The notes under the pieces were generated by a model, which saw only the letters and a list, made by a program, of their open reading frames with translations, was not told the DNA's origin and made no database searches. Positions 1 to 7,362 of a stretch of DNA of 64,000 nucleotides are shown in pieces. The stretch's first letter is position 1; every line of letters begins with the position of its first letter. This DNA comes from an uncultured Paracoccaceae bacterium (GTDB lineage: Bacteria > Pseudomonadota > Alphaproteobacteria > Rhodobacterales > Rhodobacteraceae): contig CANMMF010000015.1 of assembly GCA_947498985.1 (NCBI GenBank), positions 18,659 through 82,658 of the forward strand. Reading direction: 5' to 3'. The translations under genes and the position numbers were made by a program.

Positions 1-690
1 GCGGAAGGGCTGGAGAACTACCTGTCCCGCATCAAGGCCTTCCTTGTCTCGGTGGAGCAAGCTTTCGAGGCGGCCTTTGATTGGCCCGATCGGTCTGACG
101 CGAGCTCGGCCGACAGCGCCGATTCAGAGATCAGTAAATCTCAAAATATGACACCCACGAGTCTCGAAATTGAGACCCACATACAAACTACAAATGAACC
201 TAATCCTGTAAAAAGTAATCGCTTTGAAACAAAGCACGCGGCCGGAGTTGCGCGAGAAGGGCAGGGGGCAGAGCCCGTTGAGAGCGCGGAAGAAGTTGAT
301 CTAGACATCAACTGGAGCACCCATGGTCAAAACGGTGCATCAAAACGTGGATCTGACGTCGATATCCCGATGTTGATGGCCTCATGTCCGCATTTTGCAG
401 AAATGGCGCGGGCAACGGGTGGCTACCTGCGAGACTGGAACGACGTGCATCGGGCGGCGGCCAGTCTTAGGCCCATCGTGGGCATCTCGGAAGATGCGTG
501 GAACGTGGCCAACAAAGTGTTGGGGCCTGCCGCTGCAGCGGCTTCCCTAGCCCTTATCCTCGATAAATCCACCACTGGTGAGGTCAAATCACCCGGCGGA
601 TACCTACGTGGGCTCGTAGAACGGGCGCAGGTTGGCGAATTGCACCTTGATCGCAGTTTTTATGGCCGGCTGGGCGGACAGGCTGCGTGA
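1..690 (+). CDS. repC: RepC replication initiator, C-terminal part (5' end outside window)
   Basis: Frame 1 is open from the first base, so the gene starts upstream; only about 229 residues are visible. RepC is the initiator of repABC plasmids and acts at an origin inside its own gene. The C-terminal domain is recognisable from the ASCPHFAEMA segment, the GISEDAW segment and the SPGGYLRGL motif close to the stop, a set typical of RepC. Before it lies a low-complexity linker rich in Ser, Asp and Glu, encoded by unusually AT-rich DNA. Any repA and repB should lie upstream, outside the window. Identification is from family recall; the N-terminal winged-helix part cannot be checked. Confidence 0.85.
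   Translation, partial: AEGLENYLSRIKAFLVSVEQAFEAAFDWPDRSDASSADSADSEISKSQNMTPTSLEIETHIQTTNEPNPVKSNRFETKHAAGVAREGQGAEPVESAEEVDLDINWSTHGQNGASKRGSDVDIPMLMASCPHFAEMARATGGYLRDWNDVHRAAASLRPIVGISEDAWNVANKVLGPAAAAASLALILDKSTTGEVKSPGGYLRGLVERAQVGELHLDRSFYGRLGGQAA
121..240. other. AT-rich segment inside repC, candidate oriV
   Basis: By hand count 46 of these 120 bases are G or C, against a GC-rich surrounding. It holds the inverted repeat GTCTC-N6-GAGAC at 161-176. In studied repABC plasmids the replication origin lies in an AT-rich stretch inside repC, so this is the best oriV candidate here. The assignment is inference. Confidence 0.4.
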
Positions 691-738
691 TAGAATGTTA
701 AAGCAGGTGTCCTACATTCAGCGTTCGAAGTGCGGTGT

Positions 739-821
739 GCGGAGATTGTCGCCCTTATTCTCCGCGCAATTTGCGGTGTTTTGAGTTGTCTTGCGGAGAT
801 TGTGCCGTATAATCTCCGCAA
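739..821. promoter_or_regulatory. fic promoter with two palindromic operators
   Basis: A perfect inverted repeat, TTGCGGAGATT-N9-AATCTCCGCAA, occupies 791-821. A consensus -10 TATAAT lies at 808-813 inside it, and a -35-like TTGTCT at 786-791 gives a 16-base spacer. A second copy at 739-765 keeps GCGGAGA and TCTCCGC arms. The ATG at 836 follows about 15 bases after the predicted transcript start. The overlap of palindrome and promoter points to repression, possibly by the winged helix of Fic itself (inference). Confidence 0.65.
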
Positions 822-835
822 GGAATGCGTAAAAT

Positions 836-1930
836 ATGACCTATATTCACCAACTCTCTGATTGGCCCCAGTTTACCTGGGATAAGGCCAAGCTGTCGTC
901 ACAACTTGCTGCGGTCCGTCACCGCCAAGGCAAGCTCCTGGGGCGCATGGAGGGTCTTGGCTTCGATCTTCGCAACGAGGCGATGCTCAGAACACTGACC
1001 AGTGATGTCGTAAAAAGCAGCGAGATCGAGGGGGAGACGCTCGACAAGGATCAGGTTCGCTCATCAATTGCAAAACGGTTGGGTCTCGAAATCGGCGGGC
1101 TCATACCGTCTGATCGCCATGTTGATGGTGTCGTCGAGATGATGCTGGACGCGACCCAAGAATATGACCAGCCACTGGATGCGGAGCGTCTGTTCGGTTG
1201 GCATGCGGCCCTCTTTCCGACCGGGCGAAGCGGTATGACACGGATCCGTGTGGGAAACTGGCGTGACGGTCCCATGGAGGTTGTATCAGGACCCTATGGC
1301 CGCGAACGGGTGCATTTCGAGGGGCCTGCGGCCGACCAGCTGGAAGCCGAGATGGCGCGGTTTCTCGAATGGTTTGACCAGCCCCCAAATACAGATCCCG
1401 TCATTCATGCCGCCATCGCCCATCTTTGGTTTGTCACCATCCATCCCTTCGATGATGGCAATGGGCGCATTGCGCGCGCGATCGCAGACATGGCCTTGGC
1501 GCGATCCGAAGACAGTGCGCAACGGTTCTACAGCATGTCGACGCAAATTCGGCAGGAGCGGAACGCTTATTACGATATGCTCGAGACGACGCAGAAAAGC
1601 GGGCTTGATGTTACGGCGTGGCTCGTTTGGTTCCTGGCTTGCCTGGACCGCGCATTTGATGGTGCCGAGATCATCCTTGAGGCCGTGTTCCGGAAGGCGC
1701 GGTTCTGGGAGAAATACGGAGCGGCGAACATGAACGACCGTCAGCGGGACATGCTTAATCGCTTGCTGGATGGATTCGAAGGCAAACTCACGACGTCGAA
1801 ATACGCGAAAATCGAGAAGTGTTCACAAGACACGGCCTATCGCGACATCCTCGATCTGATCGACTTGGGCGCCTTGGAGAAAGATGAGGCTGGTGGACGC
1901 AGCACCAGCTATTCCCTGACGGCGACGTAA
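836..1930 (+). CDS. Fic family protein (DUF4172-Fic-winged helix), self-inhibited class II
   Basis: 364 residues. Fic enzymes transfer AMP or another phosphate-containing group to target proteins. The catalytic motif HPFDDGNGR is at residues 203-211, with the catalytic His203. The N-terminal DUF4172-like region carries S61-x3-E65-G66, the inhibitory motif whose Glu blocks ATP binding in class II Fic proteins. The last 70 or so residues look like a winged helix (TTSKYAKI then a strand-rich wing), as in Fic proteins that bind their own promoter. It lies between repC and ardC and could stabilise the plasmid or modify a host protein; the target cannot be read from sequence. Confidence 0.88.
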   Translation: MTYIHQLSDWPQFTWDKAKLSSQLAAVRHRQGKLLGRMEGLGFDLRNEAMLRTLTSDVVKSSEIEGETLDKDQVRSSIAKRLGLEIGGLIPSDRHVDGVVEMMLDATQEYDQPLDAERLFGWHAALFPTGRSGMTRIRVGNWRDGPMEVVSGPYGRERVHFEGPAADQLEAEMARFLEWFDQPPNTDPVIHAAIAHLWFVTIHPFDDGNGRIARAIADMALARSEDSAQRFYSMSTQIRQERNAYYDMLETTQKSGLDVTAWLVWFLACLDRAFDGAEIILEAVFRKARFWEKYGAANMNDRQRDMLNRLLDGFEGKLTTSKYAKIEKCSQDTAYRDILDLIDLGALEKDEAGGRSTSYSLTAT

Positions 1931-2285
1931 AGAGGCTTGTCACACGCGAAGCCCGAAACGCCGACTCCAAGGAAGTATCAGCCAAGCACCGGTGAGGCTT
2001 GCCGGTCTGGGAAAATCCTAAGTCATTGATAAAGTTTGTAAATCAGAAGACTAATGAACTTCTTTGCCGATGTGCGTTGCCGATCTTTGGGTGCAGTATG
2101 CAATGAAGGTGAACCGCGGTTTTGACGGCCCCAGAATTCCTCAGCCTGTGCCTCCGGGTTGGCAGAAAGGGAAAGTGTCCTTCCGGTTTTGTGACTGACA
2201 GATGAGGGACCTTGGGGGACCCTCGGACGGGTCCGGGCCGGGCTCCGGTCTGTCTTTCTCACCAACATTCGAAAGGAGGCCAGCC
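1931..2285 (+). other. 355-base gene-free leader of ardC
   Basis: No supported gene. The part near ardC holds the inverted repeat GGACCC-N6-GGGTCC at 2217-2234 followed by a GC-rich run, then a strong Shine-Dalgarno AAGGAGG ending about seven bases before the ATG at 2286. The rest shows nothing recognisable. Confidence 0.5.
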
Positions 2286-3224
2286 ATGGCCCGATCCCGC
2301 ACGACCAAATTCGATGCCTCCGAGTTTATCACAAACGAAATCATCCGTATCATTGAGCGCGGCGTCCTGCCCTGGCGCAAGCCCTGGACCGCTGGCGGCA
2401 GCTCTCGTCCCCTGCGCGTGGGCGGTGAACCCTACCAGGGCGTGAACAACTTCCTGCTGACGATGCGAACGGTGATGGCGGGCCACAGCTCGCCCTTCTG
2501 GATGACGTTGCCGCAGGCCAATGCCTTGGACGCAAAGGTTCGCAAGGGCGAGAAGTCGTCTGTCGTCGTCTACTACGGACAAAGCCGGACGAACGCCGCC
2601 GATGAGGACGGTCGCAGCGATGGGGATGATAGCTCTGAGGAAGCCCGCGTCTTCCGCTTCCAGAAATCCTACCGCGTGTTCAATGCCTGCCAGATCGACG
2701 GTCTGCCGGACAGCTTCTATCCGGACCCCGAGCCAGCGCCTGAACATCCGCCGTCCGAACCCATCCCGCACATGCAGGCGTTTTTCGATGCCATCGACAT
2801 CACAACCGTCTTTACCGGCACGGAAGCTTACTATCTACCACCCGTGGACAAGGTCTTCATGCCGCCCATCACGCGGTTCGAGAACCCGCGGAATTTCTAC
2901 GGGGTCTGGGCCCATGAGCTGGCCCATGCCACCAAGGCGCGCCATCGGCTGAACCGCGACTACGGCCTTTCGCGCTTCGGCAACACGGCCTATGCCCGTG
3001 AGGAGATCGTAGCCGAGCTGACTTCGGTGTTCCTGGGCCAGACGCTCGGCTTCACGTCCCATACGCTCGAGATGAACGCAGCGTATCTCTACAACTGGCT
3101 GCGCGTTCTGCGGTCGGACAAGAGCGCCATTTTCAAGCACGCCGCTGACGCGCAACGCGCTTGTGACTACCTGATCGCACGGTCGGAGTCGGGTAGGGCA
3201 GGGGAGGGCGCCCAGGCCGCTTGA
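2286..3224 (+). CDS. ardC: ArdC-type antirestriction protein (DUF1738, zincin-like)
   Basis: 312 residues from the ATG at 2286, chosen because GAAAGGAGG lies just upstream; the frame is open further 5' but without a site. ArdC proteins have an N-terminal ssDNA-binding domain and a C-terminal metallopeptidase-like domain and protect incoming conjugative DNA from host restriction. Seen here: the N-terminal region with PWRKPW, and the zinc motif HELAH in WAHELAHATKARH in the C-terminal half, with a downstream Glu-rich EEIVAEL helix that supplies the third ligand in this family. It leads the establishment block, as expected for an early-expressed gene on transferred DNA. Confidence 0.85.
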   Translation: MARSRTTKFDASEFITNEIIRIIERGVLPWRKPWTAGGSSRPLRVGGEPYQGVNNFLLTMRTVMAGHSSPFWMTLPQANALDAKVRKGEKSSVVVYYGQSRTNAADEDGRSDGDDSSEEARVFRFQKSYRVFNACQIDGLPDSFYPDPEPAPEHPPSEPIPHMQAFFDAIDITTVFTGTEAYYLPPVDKVFMPPITRFENPRNFYGVWAHELAHATKARHRLNRDYGLSRFGNTAYAREEIVAELTSVFLGQTLGFTSHTLEMNAAYLYNWLRVLRSDKSAIFKHAADAQRACDYLIARSESGRAGEGAQAA

Positions 3225-3243
3225 GCAGTTTGTGCCAGTAAAG

Positions 3244-3257
3244 GGAAAGCAGGCTTT
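3244..3257 (+). repeat. 14-base direct repeat, copy 1
   Basis: GGAAAGCAGGCTTT; an identical copy lies at 11964-11977. It contains the small inverted repeat AAAGC-AG-GCTTT. Both copies sit in leaders of conserved accessory genes, roughly 40 and 90 bases before the ATG. Confidence 0.6.
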
Positions 3258-3283
3258 GGGAAGGGTGTTTCAACTTCTCAAAG
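3254..3283 (+). promoter_or_regulatory. Hairpin covering the ribosome-binding site of the DUF3768 gene
   Basis: CTTTGGGAAG at 3254-3263 can pair with CTTCTCAAAG at 3274-3283 around a ten-base loop, ten pairs with one G-U. The 3' arm includes the AAAGG Shine-Dalgarno of the ATG at 3293. Pairing is seen in sequence; translational control is inferred. Confidence 0.5.
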
Positions 3284-3292
3284 GAATGCCCC

Positions 3293-3682
3293 ATGACCAT
3301 CACCGCACAACCCCAGACAGACCGCCCTGATCAGAGTGTGATCGCCGCGCAGAACGACGCGTTTCGCAAGCTCGCTTGCCTCGGGGTGCCGCCCGCGCAG
3401 CCCATACAGGGCCGCATGCATGTCACCCGCTCGATTATGGAGGCTGGTGACGGCTTCATGGCCGAGGCGGTGAAGGCCACGGGCATGTTCGAGACCTTCG
3501 AGCCCGAGAACGATCCCGAAGGATGGCACGATTTCGGGGCGGTCGAGATCCGCGGCGAGACCGTGTTCTGGAAGATTGATCTCTATGAAGCGGATTCCGA
3601 TTTCCGCTACGGGGCCGAAGCCCCGGACAATCCCGCCACCACCATGCGCGTGCTGACGATCATGATGGCGCGCGACTGGTAG
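3293..3682 (+). CDS. DUF3768 domain protein
   Basis: 129 residues, cytoplasmic, no signal peptide or membrane segment. The C-terminal two thirds match DUF3768 as I recall it: a WHDFGAVEIRGETVFWKID region followed by a TMRVLTIMMA segment. The family is common on rhodobacterial and rhizobial plasmids and has no known biochemical role. The start is set by CAAAGGAA seven bases upstream. Its leader can fold over that ribosome-binding site, and a terminator-like hairpin follows the stop. Confidence 0.8.
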   Translation: MTITAQPQTDRPDQSVIAAQNDAFRKLACLGVPPAQPIQGRMHVTRSIMEAGDGFMAEAVKATGMFETFEPENDPEGWHDFGAVEIRGETVFWKIDLYEADSDFRYGAEAPDNPATTMRVLTIMMARDW

Positions 3683-3737
3683 GGCAGGGGCTCTTCCCAA
3701 GAAAACCCATTCGCAAACTCAAGGTCCGCTGACCCCT

Positions 3738-3786
3738 CAAAAGGGAGAGTGGGCCTTTTGTTGTGGTGATCCCCGAAGCCGGGGAT
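3738..3786 (+). terminator. Two consecutive hairpins after the DUF3768 gene
   Basis: CAAAAGG at 3738-3744 pairs with CCTTTTG at 3754-3760, and ATCCCCG at 3769-3775 pairs with CGGGGAT at 3780-3786 around AAGC. Neither has a long T-tract, so they may be weak terminators or RNA-stability elements between this gene and the ParB-like gene at 3841. Confidence 0.45.
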
Positions 3787-3840
3787 TGGTCACGCGCGTG
3801 ATGGCGCGGGCCGCATCTAACTCACCAAGAAGGATATCCC

Positions 3841-5823
3841 ATGACCGCAAGTTTTAATCCCGCTTCCGTCGCCATCGGCGATCTGGTCCCGCATCCCGCC
3901 AATGTGCGCAGCAACTCGCCGGAAACTTATGATCCCGACAACATCGCGCATCTGAAAGCCAGCATCGCGGTGCTGGGCCTCCTCCAGCCGCTCCTCGTTC
4001 AGAAGCTTGACGGCAAATACGCTGTCCTCGCCGGTGGCCGGCGCCATGCCGCGCTGAAGGCGCTGGTTGCCGACAAGGCCGCAAAGGGGTTCACTGCCAA
4101 GACCAAGGTGGACTGCCGCCTCGTGCCGGACGACTGCGATGTTACCACGGCGCTGTCGCTTACCGAAAACATCACGCAAGCGCCGATGAATGCCATCGAC
4201 GAGTTCGAGGCCTTTGCGCGGATGATGGAAGTCGACGGCCAGACGCCCGAGACCATCGCCAAGACATTCGGCACGACCGTCGCCGCCGTGAAAGGCCGGT
4301 TGCGCTACGGGCTGATCCACCCCGACATCCGCGCCGCGGCCCGGGCCAAGACGATCACGCTCGATACGATGAAAGCCTTTGCCGAGCACCCGAGCCAGGA
4401 GGTGCAGCGCGAGGTCTATGAGGCGCTCACCAAGGAAGACAGCTACCTGCAGGCCTACACCGTCCGTCAGGCGCTCAAATCCCGCGGCGTGCAGGTCAGC
4501 GACGATATCGGAGCCTTCGTGCGTGAAGACTACGAGGCGAGGGGCGGCGCTGTCGCAGCTGACCTTCTGGAAGAGCATTCCGTGCTCGAGGACGCCGCGC
4601 TGGTCGAGACCATCCTGCTCGAGAAGCTCGGTGCTGCCGCCGAAGAGGCCCGTACAAAACTGGGCTTTGCCTGGGCCGATGCGATGGTCCGCTATGATTA
4701 TGCGACCATGGCGGACTACGGCCGCGTTTATCCCGGCCCGATCGAGCCGGATGAGGCCGCCCAGAAGCGCATCGATGAGATCACCGTCGAGCTCGACAAA
4801 CTGCAACTCGAGATGGAGGATGAGGGACTCGAGGACGACGCCTACAACGCCCTTTACGAGCGCGTGGACGCTCTGGAAGAGGAGGCCCGCGACCTGCAGG
4901 AGGCCTACAGCGCCGAGGACCTTGCCCGCGCAGGCGTGATCGCGTCGTGGCAGGGTGGGCAGATCACGCTCCATGTTGGCCTCGTCCGCCCGGAGGACAC
5001 CGCGAAAGAGGAGGGCGCGCGCAGTTCCTCGGCTAGCCCGACCGGGGAGGAGGCCCCGGACGCCGGCGAGATCACCTACCCGGCCTCGCTGGCTGAGGAC
5101 CTCAAGTCCGAGCGGGCCATGGCGCTCGGGGCCGCGATGGCGCTGCATCCCGAGGTCACGCTCGATCTGACGCTCTTCAAGCTGGTGAGCGACGTTCTGG
5201 CCAGCGGCATGAGTGTCACGCAGGCGATCAAGGTCGAGGCGCGCAAGGAATACCGCAGCCATGCCAAGATGGACGAGATCGACGAGACATCGCTCGAGCA
5301 GGTGGCGGCGGCGCATGATGCGCTCGATCTGTCCTGGTTGGACGAGGCCCGGTCTCCCGCCGATCAGTTCGCGGCGTTTCGCATGCTCGAGCCAGGCGAG
5401 AAGGCCAAGCTCGTCGCCTTTGCAACCGCCAGCACCACGCAGTCCTGTTTCGCGCGGGACCGCCAGCGCGACAGCTTGATGCATGCGTTCGAGATCGAGA
5501 TCATGCCCGACATTCGCGCCCACTGGACACCGAATGCGGCGCTGTTCAACCGTTTCAAGAAAGCCTGGCTCCTGAAGATCCTCGGCGAGGATCTGGGTCT
5601 CGCCCAAGAGGCGGTCACGCTGGCCTCGTCGAGCAAGAAGGAGATCGTCGCCTTCTGCGACAAGCTCTTCGCCGAGCCCTTCGCCACGATCACAGATGCA
5701 CAGCGCGCCGCCGTGGCCGCCTGGTGCCCGCCCATGATGCAGACCCCCGGTGTCGCCTGTGATGTGGCGGAGCCCACTGCGGAAACCCAGGAGCCTGACA
5801 GCGAGGTCGCGCAAGCGGCCTGA
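3841..5823 (+). CDS. ParB/RepB/Spo0J-like partition or regulator protein, large plasmid form
   Basis: 660 residues, about twice the length of a canonical ParB. The N-terminal ParB domain is clear: PHPANVRS near residue 17, LAGGRRHAAL around residues 60-70 (the ParB nucleotide-binding box) and TENITQAPMNAIDEFEAF near 110 (box II), followed by a helix-turn-helix region. Residues about 310-360 form an acidic, probably coiled-coil segment, and the C-terminal 250 residues match nothing I know. There is no adjacent ParA, and repA/repB would already serve partition, so a role in transcription or establishment is as likely. Shine-Dalgarno AAGAAGGA precedes the ATG. Confidence 0.8.
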   Translation: MTASFNPASVAIGDLVPHPANVRSNSPETYDPDNIAHLKASIAVLGLLQPLLVQKLDGKYAVLAGGRRHAALKALVADKAAKGFTAKTKVDCRLVPDDCDVTTALSLTENITQAPMNAIDEFEAFARMMEVDGQTPETIAKTFGTTVAAVKGRLRYGLIHPDIRAAARAKTITLDTMKAFAEHPSQEVQREVYEALTKEDSYLQAYTVRQALKSRGVQVSDDIGAFVREDYEARGGAVAADLLEEHSVLEDAALVETILLEKLGAAAEEARTKLGFAWADAMVRYDYATMADYGRVYPGPIEPDEAAQKRIDEITVELDKLQLEMEDEGLEDDAYNALYERVDALEEEARDLQEAYSAEDLARAGVIASWQGGQITLHVGLVRPEDTAKEEGARSSSASPTGEEAPDAGEITYPASLAEDLKSERAMALGAAMALHPEVTLDLTLFKLVSDVLASGMSVTQAIKVEARKEYRSHAKMDEIDETSLEQVAAAHDALDLSWLDEARSPADQFAAFRMLEPGEKAKLVAFATASTTQSCFARDRQRDSLMHAFEIEIMPDIRAHWTPNAALFNRFKKAWLLKILGEDLGLAQEAVTLASSSKKEIVAFCDKLFAEPFATITDAQRAAVAAWCPPMMQTPGVACDVAEPTAETQEPDSEVAQAA

Positions 5824-5831
5824 GTCCTCAC

Positions 5832-5867
5832 GCGACCCGCGCGAAGCATTTCGCTCGTGCGGGTCGC
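5832..5867 (+). terminator. Strong nested hairpin after the ParB-like gene
   Basis: GCGACCCGC at 5832-5840 pairs perfectly with GCGGGTCGC at 5859-5867, and GCGAA at 5841-5845 pairs with TTCGC at 5850-5854 inside it. It begins nine bases after the stop and lacks a T-tract, so it is either a poor intrinsic terminator or an mRNA-stability element. Confidence 0.5.
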
Positions 5868-5897
5868 CTCTCACACACCCAACGGAAAGACATCCCC

Positions 5898-6491
5898 ATG
5901 GCTATTCTCAAATTCTCTGCGTCTGCGGTCGCGGCGCAGATCGCACATGCGCGCGCCTGCAAAACCTTCCTGCCCAACTGGAACGGACCCGTGGACAGAC
6001 CCGCCCTGATCCTCATCGTCGGCAATGGTGTGCATCTGCGCTCCAACGGCATTGATGGGACGACCACCCGCATTGTCACCACCGAACAGGCCGATCCCTC
6101 CTTTGCCTTTGCCGACGGCATGAACCCGTTTCGGGACACTGACTGGATGGCGCAGCGCCGCATGGCGTTTCGCGATCTGACCGGCCAGTTCTACACGGAC
6201 ATTCTCGACGATGTGCAGGTGCTCATCGACCGTGGCCAAGGGACGGTCCGGCTTGCCACCGATGGCCACAGCATCCGCGTCTTCGTGCGCCGGGCCTCGG
6301 ACTATCTCATCGGCGGGACCTACGAAGTGCCCTCCGGTCTTGGCGGCACCTTCCGGGTCATCCTCAAGGATGCCTGCGACACCTTCGCGATCGTGCAGAA
6401 CTGCGGCAATTGCGAGGATTTCGACGCCATGCAGCCCTACCGCGTGCCGCTCGATGCCCTGATGGAAATCGATGATCGGAGGGCTGCTTAA
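5898..6491 (+). CDS. Conserved plasmid accessory protein of unknown function
   Basis: 197 residues, no signal peptide or membrane segment. I do not recognise a domain. GGAAAGA lies ten bases before the ATG and fixes the start. Codon use resembles its neighbours and the gene is collinear with the ParB-like and helicase genes, a block that I recall travelling together on rhodobacterial plasmids. The C-terminal part has a Cys pair in QNCGNCEDFD that could bind metal. Function unknown. Confidence 0.7.
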   Translation: MAILKFSASAVAAQIAHARACKTFLPNWNGPVDRPALILIVGNGVHLRSNGIDGTTTRIVTTEQADPSFAFADGMNPFRDTDWMAQRRMAFRDLTGQFYTDILDDVQVLIDRGQGTVRLATDGHSIRVFVRRASDYLIGGTYEVPSGLGGTFRVILKDACDTFAIVQNCGNCEDFDAMQPYRVPLDALMEIDDRRAA

Positions 6492-6513
6492 CGCGCCCTT
6501 TCTCAAACATGCA

Positions 6514-6559
6514 TCGCCAATACCCTGCCGGGCCGGCGGCCCTCTCGGGACATTGGCGA
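6514..6559 (+). promoter_or_regulatory. Leader inverted repeat before the gene at 6594
   Basis: TCGCCAAT at 6514-6521 is the reverse complement of ATTGGCGA at 6552-6559. The 30 bases between are themselves GC-rich and self-complementary (GCCGGGCCGGC). It could act as an attenuator or operator; no direct evidence. Confidence 0.4.
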
Positions 6560-6593
6560 CAACAATTTCCCCAATGAGAGAAAGGACTCTGAG

Positions 6594-7250
6594 ATGGGTT
6601 GGCTCTTCTACACCGACCGCCGCGTCCAGACCTATGCGGATGAGAAAGCGGAGATTGCGCGGCTCTGCACTTTCGAGGGCGACACGCGCAAAACCGAACT
6701 GGTCAAGGCCTGCAAAGTCGGCTCCACCTGGTATGCGGCGGCAAGGGTCACCAATCTCGACGGCACCGCTGTCGAAGACGCGACCTATGTCACCGATCCT
6801 GACGGCTCGATCACTTTCGGGGCTGTCTTCCTCACCCGATACGATGACGGCTGCTGGGGCTACAAGGACATGGAGGAAAGCGCTGGCCCGAACGAGTCGC
6901 TTGCCCCCCTTGGGTTGATCGAGCTCCTCTCCGACCTGAAAGACCCGGACAGCTACGCCCATGCATGGCGCCAGCGCTGCCGGGACTGGGCCGCGATCCC
7001 GAGCTACAAGGAAGGCGACAGGATCAAGCTCGCCGCGCCTGTGACCCTGACCGATGGCAGCGCCTGCCAGATCGTCACCGCGACCCACTACAGGCGGGGG
7101 CGGCAAAAACGACGCTGCTACCGCATCGAGGAAACCGGCGGGCTCGTACGCCTGTCGAAGGTCTCGCTTGCGGGTTCGGAGCTGCTCGGCTCCGCAAAGG
7201 GCGAGGCCAGCCCGGTGATCGCCGAGTTTTTGGCGGGGCAGGGGAATTGA
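6594..7250 (+). CDS. Conserved plasmid accessory protein of unknown function
   Basis: 218 residues beginning MGWLFYTDRRVQTYADEK, soluble. The start follows GAGAAAGGA. The N-terminal half has alternating strands around GSTWYAAARVTN and a TYVTDPDGSITFGAVFL stretch; the C-terminal 80 residues are basic (RRGRQKRRCYRI) and could touch nucleic acid. I recall such proteins only as plasmid-borne unknowns next to the helicase gene that follows here. No function can be assigned. Confidence 0.7.
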   Translation: MGWLFYTDRRVQTYADEKAEIARLCTFEGDTRKTELVKACKVGSTWYAAARVTNLDGTAVEDATYVTDPDGSITFGAVFLTRYDDGCWGYKDMEESAGPNESLAPLGLIELLSDLKDPDSYAHAWRQRCRDWAAIPSYKEGDRIKLAAPVTLTDGSACQIVTATHYRRGRQKRRCYRIEETGGLVRLSKVSLAGSELLGSAKGEASPVIAEFLAGQGN

Positions 7251-7325
7251 GCGACAGGACCGCTATTCACGTGCGGTCCATGACTGCCTGCTCCGCGCTC
7301 AAAAAGTGTAGAGCGGGCTTTTTGT

Positions 7326-7354
7326 CCTTTGGAACTCAGACCCTGATCCAAAGG
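7326..7354 (+). promoter_or_regulatory. Hairpin covering the ribosome-binding site of the helicase gene
   Basis: CCTTTGGA at 7326-7333 is the exact reverse complement of TCCAAAGG at 7347-7354, with 13 bases between. The 3' arm contains the AAAGG of the Shine-Dalgarno for the ATG at 7363. A weaker hairpin, CGCTC/GAGCG followed by CTTTTT, lies just upstream near 7297-7323. Together they resemble an attenuator plus translational lock (inference). Confidence 0.5.
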
Positions 7355-7362
7355 AAAACCCC

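Noticed and set aside
3817..5874. Very long - strand open frame opposite the ParB-like gene
   Set aside because: It mirrors a clear coding gene in GC-rich DNA, lacks a family and a ribosome-binding site; a codon-bias shadow.
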